DNA of 38,420 bases from Nitrospira sp. UW-LDO-01 (lineage in GTDB: Bacteria > Nitrospirota > Nitrospiria > Nitrospirales > Nitrospiraceae). Location of the stretch: NCBI GenBank assembly GCA_002254365.1, contig NIUT01000003.1, positions 1-38,420 on the forward strand. The letters run 5' to 3'. The notes under the pieces are model-generated. The model was not told the DNA's origin. It searched no databases and was given only the letters and a program-made list of their open reading frames with translations. Of this stretch, positions 1 to 8,211 are shown in pieces. A program made the translations under genes and the position numbers. The first letter of the stretch is position 1. The number at the start of each line of letters is the position of its first letter.

Positions 1-687
1 GTCAGCTTCAGCGGCCTGGTGGCGGGCGATACGGTGACGGCGAGTGGGACCACCGGGACGTTTGCTGATGCGGCGATTGGCCCTGATAAGCCTGTGATTT
101 TAGCCAACACCGTTTATGGTGGAGCCGATGCGGGCAACTATGTTTATACGGATCAGACATCCACGAGCGCATCTATTCTGTCTCTGAATACGTCGACACA
201 AGTTCAGCAACCACTCGGGGGTATCACGCAATTGAGTCAAGGCCTCCAACTCATTTCCGGCTCGCCCTCAACGATGCCGCCACAGAGTGCGCCGCTTGCG
301 GGATCTGCGACTGTTGCCACCGGAAGCAACGGTACGGTGGAACTGGCGAAGCTCTTTTCAGCCGATGGGTTGGTCGTGAATTGGATTCAGGGGCAATCGG
401 ACAATGACACCAGAATTGTTACGGTGTTGATTCCAGAATCCATGATCGCGCGAGGGGACACGATTTCATTCACCCTTCCGGATGACCTCATTAAGACCCT
501 GCATGCCACACCGAATCAGTTCACCCAAACAAATGGGAACCTAATGCCGGCGTGGTTGGCGTATGATCAGACTGCCGGGAGTTTCCGAATCACGGATCCG
601 GCTGCTATTTCTTCCGGGCCCTATGAAGTGGTCGCGAGCGTGAACGATCAACGAGTCTTGGTGAAGATCGATAGACGATCCAACTAA
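1..687 (+). CDS. C-terminal part of a YDG-repeat surface/adhesin-like protein (5' truncated)
   Basis: The reading frame is open from base 1, so the gene begins outside the window; only the last ~228 residues are seen. The first ~60 residues (FSGLVAGDTVTASGT, then an A/G/D-rich stretch ending GNYVYT) match the end of a YDG-type repeat, common in long secreted filamentous-haemagglutinin-like proteins. Residues ~110-225 look like an Ig/cadherin-like (He_PIG or dystroglycan-type) domain, with the typical LMPAWLAYDQTAGSFR strand pair and a final YEVVASVNDQRVLVKI strand. Such proteins usually act outside the cell in adhesion or matrix formation; that role is inferred from the family. No membrane anchor is visible at this C-terminus. 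Next gene on the same strand starts 263 nt downstream. Confidence 0.7.
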   Translation, partial: VSFSGLVAGDTVTASGTTGTFADAAIGPDKPVILANTVYGGADAGNYVYTDQTSTSASILSLNTSTQVQQPLGGITQLSQGLQLISGSPSTMPPQSAPLAGSATVATGSNGTVELAKLFSADGLVVNWIQGQSDNDTRIVTVLIPESMIARGDTISFTLPDDLIKTLHATPNQFTQTNGNLMPAWLAYDQTAGSFRITDPAAISSGPYEVVASVNDQRVLVKIDRRSN

Positions 688-950
688 ATCCTACCGCTCG
701 CTCTTACCGGAGAACACTACGGTTCTACTCTCTGCGCCGAAGCTCACTCCACACAACCATCTGATTGTGGTGTCATGTGGGGTCGCATTTACGTCTGGTA
801 CGATAGTCCGTCTAAGTCGCATGACATTGCAGAAGGCCCGACTATCGTGAACGGTGGGAATAGCATTGTAGAATGCCGCGTTGATGGATTTCATGTAGGT
901 GATTCGGTAAGATGCCGCCGAATTCCTTTCCGGTATCCAAAGGGGGTCGT

Positions 951-3900
951 GTGTCCCGTTTTCGGCTAGCCTTCCTGAGCATACTTGTTCTCATCGTTCT
1001 CGCCGGAACGTTCCTCGCCTTTTCACGAGAGTTGACCGGTCAAGACTATCTCAAGGACTTTGTTCTGGAACAATTGGAGGAGAGTCTTGGTCGGAAAATT
1101 GATGTCCACCGGGTCAAGTTTGTGGTGTTTCCCGGCATTCGCGTGGAGCTTTCAGAAGTCGTCATCCATGACCCGCAATCGGCGCAAGTGGTGCTCACAG
1201 CGAAGCGCGTCGATCTGGTCCTTCGGTTTTTCCCGCTCTTGAAGAAGCAAATTGTCGGAAAACGACTCTTGATTGAGGAGCCCAAGCTGACCCTTCGTCG
1301 GAGTGAACGTGGTCGGTGGAATATCTTGGATGGGGTGAACGGGCAAGCGGATACCGATCAGCAAACCATGGCTCTGATGGCACGGACCTTCATGGTCAAG
1401 CAGGCCAAACTCCTGAATGGAACGATCACGGTGATAGATGCGGCCAGACCGGATGGCATTCGGTCCATTACCCTGGAACATGTTGAGTGTGACCTCACGA
1501 TTCGTCCAGAGCAGGGCGTTGCCGACGTGCATGTGGCGATGTCCCATCAGGGTACGCATGGAGTCTCGAGGGTGTCCCTGGATGGGGCGATCAAACAGGC
1601 GGAACAGCCAGTCGCCTTGTCAGGTGATGATGTGGGGGAACCGGTTCCTGGATTGCAATTCGACGGTCATATTGATGCCGCTGAAATCAAGGTGCGTGAT
1701 GCGGCCGACTTTCTTGGCCCAAGGCCGGTTTCCGATCATCTCCAAGGCTCGTTGAATCTGCGGAGTGCCGTGCGTGTTATGCCGGGCGTTGCCGGCTATG
1801 ACATGGTGTTATCAGAGATGAGTGCACACTTGAACGAGATCAGCCTGACGGGCCACGGTAGTCTTGCCGGCGTCCTGACTCCGCAACCCACCTTTTCCGT
1901 GACCTTTGCCAGTTCTCTTGTGACATTGCCTCAACTGCTGAAAACCATTTCTCCGGAGTGGATCCATCCACAGTTACCGGCCCTGTTGGAAGAACGTCGG
2001 ATCGACGGCAAGGTCCAGGTTGTGAAGGCCACACTGACCGGCTCGACCGCGACCGGCCCCCAGTTGTCGGCGACCGGGGAATTTCATGTGCAAGAAGGTC
2101 ATGCGCTCATCGGTCGTGATCATGTCGCGGCAACAGACTTGGCGGCGGTGATCCTGGTCGAAACCGGGCGGGTGCGTATCTCCAAGATTGCGGGGAACTA
2201 TGGAACGATGCAATTGACCGATGGGAAAGCGGATGTGTCGTTTTTTGACGCAGGGCCGTGGTTGGACCTGGAGATGACGAGTGAGATGGGGGCCACGTCG
2301 TTGATAGAGTTTCTCTCGAGGACGGTCAAAACAGAGCGGATGGCACAGGTATTTGCCGCGGTTCGAGATGCGGAGGGAACGGCGGTTGCGACCTTTCGCC
2401 TCGTTGGTCCCTTGAGTCAACCCGGTGGAATCACATTTGCCGGTGGGGAGATTACCGCCCGTCACATCAGCCTGAATCATCCAGCCTTGCCGGAGCGGAT
2501 GACCGGGGTGCAAGGGCGGTTTGTGTTGGCTGATGGCGCAACTCAACTCGATCAGGTGACGGGGAATCTTGGGGGAATGGCCGTCCAGGTCCAGGGGACG
2601 ATTACCGGGGGATCGACCAGTCAGTTCCAAGATCTGTCCATTCGTACACGTGGCGATGCGGCTCAGATAGTCCGGCTCTTCCGATCTTCCGCCATTGATC
2701 GGGGCGTACTCGAGGGGACTCTGAGCTCAACAGCGACGCTCTCAGGCGTAACGACGAGACCGCATATCCGAGGATCCATCGCACTGGACGAGGCGAAGGT
2801 CGTGCTTGGGGTGATCGATAAACCCATTGGGTCTCGCGCGGCGGTCGAGTTTGAGGGAGTGCTGCCCCAAACTGCGAGCATCAAGTTGGACCGAGTCGCG
2901 CTGGTGCTGCCATCGCTGACGATTCCCGCTAAGGGCACTATGCAGTTTGGGAATGGTTTCCTGGTTGATATGGCGGTGGCAACAGGGATCATCCCGGTTG
3001 CCAGTCTTCCGAGATGGATCTCCAAGGGCGGACTTGAAGTGGGGAACCTCGAGCTCTCGTTGGAGATCAAAGGCCGAGAACCGGACTGGCATGCCTGGCG
3101 AATAACCGGATGGATGGGGTTGACGAATGGGGTGCTGCAGGCTAAGGGAGTCGATGGGCACATTCAGGATCTCTATGCCCGTGTCAGATTTCTCCGCAAC
3201 GAGGCTGAACTCAAACGACTGTCGTTCAAAGTCCAGGGCAGCGATGTCGCTATGGAGGCCACGGTTCGAAATTGGCTGGCGAAGCCATCCATCATTGGAA
3301 GGATTGAGTCTAATCAGCTTGACCTGAGCTTATTGATCCCCAAGGGCGGGCGCTCGCCTGTCCGAGAGTTCCTCGAGACGCTGGCAGCAACCAGTCAGGT
3401 CACGATGACCGCGGCCGTGGCGCGTGGGCATTACCAACATCTGAAATTCAGTTCGCTGTCCGCACGCATCACCATTCAGGATGGGGTGCTTGACGTGGAT
3501 CGCTTATCCGGGGAATCCGGTCATGGGCATGTGGCGGGACGGCTGGTCGTACAGCTTCCACCCAACGCGCCGGCTGACCTTGACCTCTCGTTTCGGGCCA
3601 CGGGTATGGAATTTGATGATGTTTTGAAGCTGGCCAAGGCACAAGCGCATGGGGTGTCGGGAGAGTTGCGGATCAGTGGCGCGATTCGTGGCCATGGACG
3701 AAATCCCCATGGCGTCTATCCCTCGCTGAATGGCAAGGTTGACGTCTTGTTGGAAAACGGACGAATCCTGAAAACAAACGAGCGTGCCGTTTGGAAAATC
3801 ATCAGTCTGTTGAATCTTCCCGCCGTCTTGCAAGGGAAGGTCGAGTTGGAAAAAGAGGGGCTACCCTACGACAGAATTTCCTCAACGATTGCCATCCAAA

Positions 3901-4310
3901 ACGGTCTGTTTCAGACGGAAAATTTGATCATCGACAGTCCAATCCTCAAGATTACCGCGGCGGGAAATTATGATTTGCCCACAGACCAGCTGGATCTCGC
4001 AGTGGCGGTGAGCCCGTTTGGATCCTATTCTCAATTTCTCAAGACGATTCCACTGTTTGGACGAATCATCGCGGGAGATCGCAAAGGCTTAGCCACGGCA
4101 ATGTTTACGGTGAAAGGAGGGCTGGAAGATCCCGAGGTGACCTACCTGCCGGTGAGGTCATTTGCGTCCGGTCTCTCAGGATTGGCACAGCTGGCGGTCG
4201 ATGTGCTTACGAATACCTTGACGCTGCCGATGGACCTGGTGACGCCGGATGAAGAATCCGGTGTGCGATCCAAAGAACTCATGCCATCGCCGCCTCCCGC
4301 CAGGCCATAA
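951..4310 (+). CDS. AsmA-like / YhdP-like envelope protein
   Basis: Protein of about 1,119 residues with one N-terminal membrane segment (about residues 3-25, FRLAFLSILVLIVLAGTFLA) and a very long beta-rich periplasmic body, the architecture of AsmA/TamB/YhdP-type proteins involved in outer-membrane lipid transport. The segment after the anchor (ESLGRKIDVHRVKF, FPGIRVELSEVVIHDP) is a typical AsmA N-terminal pattern. The C-terminal third contains AsmA-like repeats (LLENGRILKTNERAVWKIISLLNLP, split here across ~3740-3830; then LDLAVAVSPFGSYSQ). Start: the GTG at 951 has a strong AAAGGGGG ribosome site 4-5 nt upstream and puts the hydrophobic helix at the N-terminus; the in-frame ATG at 912 would add 13 residues. 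The exact cargo is unknown. Length and single-anchor layout support the family; which subfamily is uncertain. Confidence 0.75.
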   Translation: MSRFRLAFLSILVLIVLAGTFLAFSRELTGQDYLKDFVLEQLEESLGRKIDVHRVKFVVFPGIRVELSEVVIHDPQSAQVVLTAKRVDLVLRFFPLLKKQIVGKRLLIEEPKLTLRRSERGRWNILDGVNGQADTDQQTMALMARTFMVKQAKLLNGTITVIDAARPDGIRSITLEHVECDLTIRPEQGVADVHVAMSHQGTHGVSRVSLDGAIKQAEQPVALSGDDVGEPVPGLQFDGHIDAAEIKVRDAADFLGPRPVSDHLQGSLNLRSAVRVMPGVAGYDMVLSEMSAHLNEISLTGHGSLAGVLTPQPTFSVTFASSLVTLPQLLKTISPEWIHPQLPALLEERRIDGKVQVVKATLTGSTATGPQLSATGEFHVQEGHALIGRDHVAATDLAAVILVETGRVRISKIAGNYGTMQLTDGKADVSFFDAGPWLDLEMTSEMGATSLIEFLSRTVKTERMAQVFAAVRDAEGTAVATFRLVGPLSQPGGITFAGGEITARHISLNHPALPERMTGVQGRFVLADGATQLDQVTGNLGGMAVQVQGTITGGSTSQFQDLSIRTRGDAAQIVRLFRSSAIDRGVLEGTLSSTATLSGVTTRPHIRGSIALDEAKVVLGVIDKPIGSRAAVEFEGVLPQTASIKLDRVALVLPSLTIPAKGTMQFGNGFLVDMAVATGIIPVASLPRWISKGGLEVGNLELSLEIKGREPDWHAWRITGWMGLTNGVLQAKGVDGHIQDLYARVRFLRNEAELKRLSFKVQGSDVAMEATVRNWLAKPSIIGRIESNQLDLSLLIPKGGRSPVREFLETLAATSQVTMTAAVARGHYQHLKFSSLSARITIQDGVLDVDRLSGESGHGHVAGRLVVQLPPNAPADLDLSFRATGMEFDDVLKLAKAQAHGVSGELRISGAIRGHGRNPHGVYPSLNGKVDVLLENGRILKTNERAVWKIISLLNLPAVLQGKVELEKEGLPYDRISSTIAIQNGLFQTENLIIDSPILKITAAGNYDLPTDQLDLAVAVSPFGSYSQFLKTIPLFGRIIAGDRKGLATAMFTVKGGLEDPEVTYLPVRSFASGLSGLAQLAVDVLTNTLTLPMDLVTPDEESGVRSKELMPSPPPARP

Positions 4311-4375
4311 CTGGCGACAGTTTTCGTCCGATCGAATTCTTGACCGACTCACGCCCCCATGCTAGCATCCGACTC

Positions 4376-4497
4376 AAGATGCTGAAAATGCTTGTCGGCT
4401 TCGTTCTCGCGTCGTTTAGTCCCTCAACGTACCGCAGAGGGTACGCCTCGGTCCCTCACTTGCTGCGGCCTCGCCGGGCAACCATTTTAAGCATCTT
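4376..4497. repeat. Long imperfect inverted repeat (possible MITE/REP-like element)
   Basis: A 122-bp stretch with 15-bp outer arms, AAGATGCTGAAAATG at 4376-4390 and its complement CATTTTAAGCATCTT at 4483-4497 (one mismatch). Partial complementarity continues inward, and a central hairpin CGTACC-GCAGAG-GGTACG lies at 4428-4445. It lies between the AsmA-like gene and the M24 peptidase. An open frame across it (4340-4540) has no plausible start and is ignored. The structure suggests a non-autonomous mobile or REP-like intergenic element; it could also fold as a terminator for the upstream gene. No target-site duplication was identified. Confidence 0.6.
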
Positions 4498-4547
4498 GAG
4501 CGTATTCCTCCCGCCTTGCTGGGTGTCCACTGTTAGGTAGTTGATCC

Positions 4548-5696
4548 ATGAAACGCAGTACCGTGTTCCAACCCGACGTAGCTACTTTGTTCATTGCCGC
4601 GAGTGAGCAGGATTCAAATCTCTATTACGCCACGCGCTTCATGGCTCCCGACCCCTTCATCTATCTTGAAATCAGGGGCGAACGAGTGATGGTCATGAGT
4701 GATCTGGAAATGGATCGCGCTCGGTCTGAGGCATCGGTGGATCGAGTGTTGTCATATTCTGAAGTCGAGCAGAAGGCCAAGAAACAGGGCATCAAAGCTC
4801 CGACCGCCGTCGATATCGTGCATGTGGTCTTGAAGGAGTCGAAGATTCGACGCCTCTCCGTGCCGGCGAGTTTTCCGGTCATCCATGCTGCTCGGTTGCA
4901 GGAGCGTGGCTATAGTCTGAAACCGAAGTCGGAACCGTTCTATGAGCAACGTGTCGTAAAGACGCCGGACGAAATCCGCCATATCGAAGCTGCGCAGCGG
5001 GCTACGGAGGAAGCTGTGACCGCTGCCCATGCCTTGTTACGCCGGACCGAAATTAAGGGGACACAACTCTGGCTGGATGGTCAGGTGGTGACCTCGGAGC
5101 GGGTGAAAAAGTTCATCAACGTGAAGCTCATGGAACTGGACTGTATCGCTCAGCATACGATCGTGGCGGGTGGGGAGCAGGCCTGTGATCCCCACAATGA
5201 AGGGAGCGGGCCGTTACCCGCTCATCGCAGTATTATTTTTGACGTATTCCCTCGCTCTGCCACGAGTCGCTACTTCGCCGATATGTCGCGCACGGTAATA
5301 CGGGGGACGGCGAGCCCTGAGCTCAAGCGTCTGTATGGCACGGTGAAAGATGCACAGGAAGAAGCCATCACGAAAATCAAGGATGGCGCCGACGGGATGA
5401 AGATCCATCAAGGTATCTGTACACGGTTCGAGAAGGCAGGTTACAAGACAGGTTTGGTGAACGGACGTATGCAAGGGTATTTTCACGGGACCGGGCATGG
5501 GGTGGGGCTGGATATTCATGAAGCGCCTCGTATCAGCCGAACGGGTTCACTCCTCCAGGAAGGGCATGTGGTCACGGTCGAACCAGGACTGTACTATCCT
5601 GGATTGGGCGCGGTTCGCATCGAAGACATGGTGCTGGTGACGAAGGACGGCTGCCGCAATCTGACAAATTTCCCGAAGCAATTTGTGCTCGACTAG
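4548..5696 (+). CDS. M24-family metallopeptidase (Xaa-Pro aminopeptidase-like)
   Basis: 382-residue cytoplasmic enzyme of the creatinase/aminopeptidase-P fold. Residues 1-~135 form the creatinase-like N-terminal domain and ~140-382 the pita-bread catalytic domain. The five dinuclear metal ligands can be placed: D232 (IIFDVFPR), D245 (FADMSRTV), H317 (HGTGHGVGLDIHE), E345 (VTVEPGLYY) and E359 (VRIEDMVLV). This set supports an active peptidase removing N-terminal residues next to proline, or a dipeptidase; the two cannot be separated from sequence alone. There is no signal peptide. ATG at 4548 has only a weak ribosome site. A short weak hairpin at 5703-5721 follows the stop. The archease-rtcB pair begins 191 nt later. 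Confidence 0.85.
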   Translation: MKRSTVFQPDVATLFIAASEQDSNLYYATRFMAPDPFIYLEIRGERVMVMSDLEMDRARSEASVDRVLSYSEVEQKAKKQGIKAPTAVDIVHVVLKESKIRRLSVPASFPVIHAARLQERGYSLKPKSEPFYEQRVVKTPDEIRHIEAAQRATEEAVTAAHALLRRTEIKGTQLWLDGQVVTSERVKKFINVKLMELDCIAQHTIVAGGEQACDPHNEGSGPLPAHRSIIFDVFPRSATSRYFADMSRTVIRGTASPELKRLYGTVKDAQEEAITKIKDGADGMKIHQGICTRFEKAGYKTGLVNGRMQGYFHGTGHGVGLDIHEAPRISRTGSLLQEGHVVTVEPGLYYPGLGAVRIEDMVLVTKDGCRNLTNFPKQFVLD

Positions 5697-5887
5697 CCTG
5701 CTGTTGGAACACACGTTCAACGGTATTCCTGCCTCGCTCACACACTCCGTCTATCCAGGTCCGGACGATTCTTTGATGTTTGCGAGATCAGTCGAGCCTC
5801 GCCCCAATGGCAGCGTGGTAACCTGAGCGGCCATTTTGAATAGCCAACCCGGTTGCGTCATACTGTCAGCGGGCTCAAGGCAACAGA

Positions 5888-6319
5888 ATGCATTCGTATC
5901 AATTTCTTGACGATATTGCGGTAGCGGACCTGGCCTTCAAAGCGGAAGGCGATTCTGTGGAGGAGTTGTTTCACGCAGCGACTGAAGCGCTGTTGGAAAC
6001 ATTGGCCGATCCTGCAACGGTGGCAATGACATGGGAGCGTAGGATTGAACACGTATGCGGAGCTCTGGACGAGCTGCTCTTTGAGTGGCTGTCGGATCTG
6101 GTGTATTGGAAAGATGCAGCGGGGGTGGTGTTTCACGAAGCAGACCTTTCCGTGGTTCAGAAAGGCACCACATGGACGCTTGCTGCTGTCCTGCGAGGCG
6201 CTCCCGTGGATCAGACAACTCAGATACTCCACAATGATGTGAAGGGTGTGACGAAGCATCTGTATGAAGTGAAACAGCAGGGAATGCGCTGGTATGCTCA
6301 GGTGGTGGTCGACGTATGA
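5888..6319 (+). CDS. Archease (RtcB activator)
   Basis: 143-residue small acidic protein matching archease: N-terminal YQFLDDIAVADLAFKAEG followed by an E/A-rich helix, a central ALDELLFEWLSDLVYW helix, and the C-terminal signature NDVKGVTKHLYEVK. Archease promotes guanylylation and multiple turnover of the RNA ligase RtcB, using acidic metal-binding residues. Its stop codon overlaps the rtcB start by 4 nt (ATGA at 6316-6319), so the two are translationally coupled, which strongly supports the assignment. Length is normal for the family. Confidence 0.92.
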   Translation: MHSYQFLDDIAVADLAFKAEGDSVEELFHAATEALLETLADPATVAMTWERRIEHVCGALDELLFEWLSDLVYWKDAAGVVFHEADLSVVQKGTTWTLAAVLRGAPVDQTTQILHNDVKGVTKHLYEVKQQGMRWYAQVVVDV

Positions 6320-7767
6320 AATTGAATACTGACATGCGGGTCAATCGGGTGACCGATGAGGTGTGGGAGATCCCTGTCACTGAGAAAGCCGGGATGCTGG
6401 TACCGGCGCGGATTTATGCCACGCCGGGTATTTTACAGACGATGGACCGCGGTGTCTTCGATCAAGTCACCAATGTGGCTTGTCTCCCTGGTATTGCGCG
6501 CTATGCGCTCTGCATGCCGGACGGGCATTGGGGCTATGGGTTTCCCATCGGGGGCGTTGCCGCATTTGATACCAGGTCGGGAATTATTTCTCCCGGAGGT
6601 GTCGGGTATGACGTCAATTGTGGGATGCGTCTGATCCGCACGGATTTGACACTGGAAGATGTGCAACCGAAACTGGATCGCCTCATGACCGAATTATTCC
6701 GGCGTGTACCGGCCGGTGTCGGGGCAGCAGGCTTCATCCGATTGAACCGAGGTTCGTTCGAAGGGGTCATGACACGAGGTGCTCGCTGGTGCATTGAAGA
6801 AGGCTATGGCTGGCATCGGGATCTTGCGCACATTGAAGAAGGCGGTTGTATCGCAGGTGCCGACCCGTCCAACGTCAGCGATCATGCGGTGGGGCGGGGG
6901 ATCAATCAGCTGGGGACACTGGGTTCCGGGAATCATTACTTGGAAGTGCAGGTTGTCTCGAACGACCGGGTGTTCGATCCTGAGACGGCCACGGCGTTGG
7001 GCATTACCGGCCAGGATCAGATTGTGGTGATGGTCCACTGTGGGTCCCGTGGGTTTGGCCATCAGGTTGCCAGCGACTATCTCAAAATATTTGAGAAGGC
7101 GATGCGGCGGCATGGGATCTCTGTGAAGGATCCGCAACTCGCGTGCGCTCCGTTTCGTTCGCCAGAAGGGCAGGACTATTTCTCCGCCATGAACTGCGCA
7201 GCCAACACGGCCTTTGCCAACCGACAAGTCATCACCCATCAGATTCGCGAAGCATTCGCGGCTGTGTTTGGGCTGTCGGCTGAGGGGTTGGGCATGGAGT
7301 TGGTCTATGATGTCGCTCATAATATCGCCAAGGTTGAGCGCTATGCAGAAGGAGATCTATTGGTTCACCGCAAGGGATCAACCAGGGCGTTCGGCCCGGG
7401 GAGTCAGGATTTGCCGTGGGATTTTCAGAAAACTGGCCAGCCGGTGATTTGCGGAGGATCGATGGAAACCGGTTCCTATCTTCTGGTCGGTACAGACCGA
7501 GCTGTCACTGAGACATTCGGGTCCACGATGCATGGCTCAGGGCGGACGATGTCGCGGGCACAGGCCAAGAAAGCGATTCGTGGCGAACAGCTTCAGCAGG
7601 AAATGAAACAGCGCGGCATCCTTGTCAAAGCCGTATCAATGTCAGGTTTGGCGGAAGAGGCCGGGTTTGCATACAAGAATATTTCTGACGTCGTCGAGAC
7701 GGTCGACCGTGCAGGCATTACTAAAAAGGTGGCGGAACTGCGTCCAATCGGGAACATAAAGGGGTAA
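6316..7767 (+). CDS. rtcB: RNA-splicing ligase RtcB
   Basis: 483-residue ligase joining 2',3'-cyclic phosphate or 3'-phosphate RNA ends to 5'-OH ends using GTP and Mn2+. All key residues of the archaeal enzyme can be matched by motif: D99 and C102 (GYDVNCGMR), H207 (GSGNHYLE), H241 (VHCGSRGFGHQ), H335 (DVAHNIAKVE) and the guanylylated histidine H406 (STMHGSGRTMSRAQAKK). The length equals the Pyrococcus-type long form rather than the shorter E. coli form, and this long form is the one known to depend on archease. In bacteria the likely role is repair of nuclease-cleaved tRNA or rRNA; substrates here are unknown. No RtcR-type sigma-54 regulator or RtcA cyclase is adjacent. Confidence 0.95.
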   Translation: MKLNTDMRVNRVTDEVWEIPVTEKAGMLVPARIYATPGILQTMDRGVFDQVTNVACLPGIARYALCMPDGHWGYGFPIGGVAAFDTRSGIISPGGVGYDVNCGMRLIRTDLTLEDVQPKLDRLMTELFRRVPAGVGAAGFIRLNRGSFEGVMTRGARWCIEEGYGWHRDLAHIEEGGCIAGADPSNVSDHAVGRGINQLGTLGSGNHYLEVQVVSNDRVFDPETATALGITGQDQIVVMVHCGSRGFGHQVASDYLKIFEKAMRRHGISVKDPQLACAPFRSPEGQDYFSAMNCAANTAFANRQVITHQIREAFAAVFGLSAEGLGMELVYDVAHNIAKVERYAEGDLLVHRKGSTRAFGPGSQDLPWDFQKTGQPVICGGSMETGSYLLVGTDRAVTETFGSTMHGSGRTMSRAQAKKAIRGEQLQQEMKQRGILVKAVSMSGLAEEAGFAYKNISDVVETVDRAGITKKVAELRPIGNIKG

Positions 7768-8211
7768 TCTTCTGGTCTCACGGAAAGCCATACACAATCA
7801 GTTCACGCATCCTGAACCCTGTTTCAAGCCCGCCTTCGTGTTTTAGTCCGAATCTCTACCGGCACGCGCAAAGCCATTACTCCATAGATGGTGTGGTGTT
7901 GAGCATCGAGTTACACAAAAATCGACACTCCTCCTTGGCTGAGCGGGTCCCCTGAGTAACCTGCGTAGCACCGCGAAGCGAATTTTCTCCAAATTCTTTA
8001 CGCATCAAAAATTGCTGGTATCGTCAAGTGTCAGGGCAGAGGGTCGAACGGCCGGATTGGTGCCGTACGCTTGTTCGGCATAGAGTGCACGACATGCGCA
8101 TTCATCTCGTGCGCGTTCCACTGCGTCGTGCGTCGATGCGACGGCTTGGGGTGAAGCAACAGATCAGTCCATCCCCCGAGCGATCAAGGGACTCTCGGAG
8201 ATGCCAACGGT
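7768..8211. other. 444-bp intergenic region without a recognisable gene
   Basis: Lies between rtcB and the GGDEF-EAL gene. Short open frames here (for example 8028-8237) are arginine/serine-rich out-of-frame noise with no ribosome site. A GCAAAGCC string at 7868-7875 recalls part of the GEMM c-di-GMP riboswitch, but the other conserved blocks are missing. A short self-complementary run near 8123-8142 (GCGTCG...CGACGG) could form a hairpin. Nothing else was recognised. Confidence 0.5.

Noticed and set aside
4340-4540. Small ORF across the inverted repeat
   Set aside because: No ribosome site, arginine-rich and created by the repeat sequence itself.
5703-5721. GTTGGAAC-ACAC-GTTCAAC hairpin after the M24 peptidase as a terminator
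   Set aside because: Short imperfect stem with no U-tract; insufficient to call.
7863-7875. CACGCGCAAAGCC resembling part of a GEMM (c-di-GMP-I) riboswitch upstream of the GGDEF-EAL gene
   Set aside because: The other conserved GEMM blocks (GGCAAACC and the paired P1/P2 stems) are absent, and the position is ~340 nt from the start codon.
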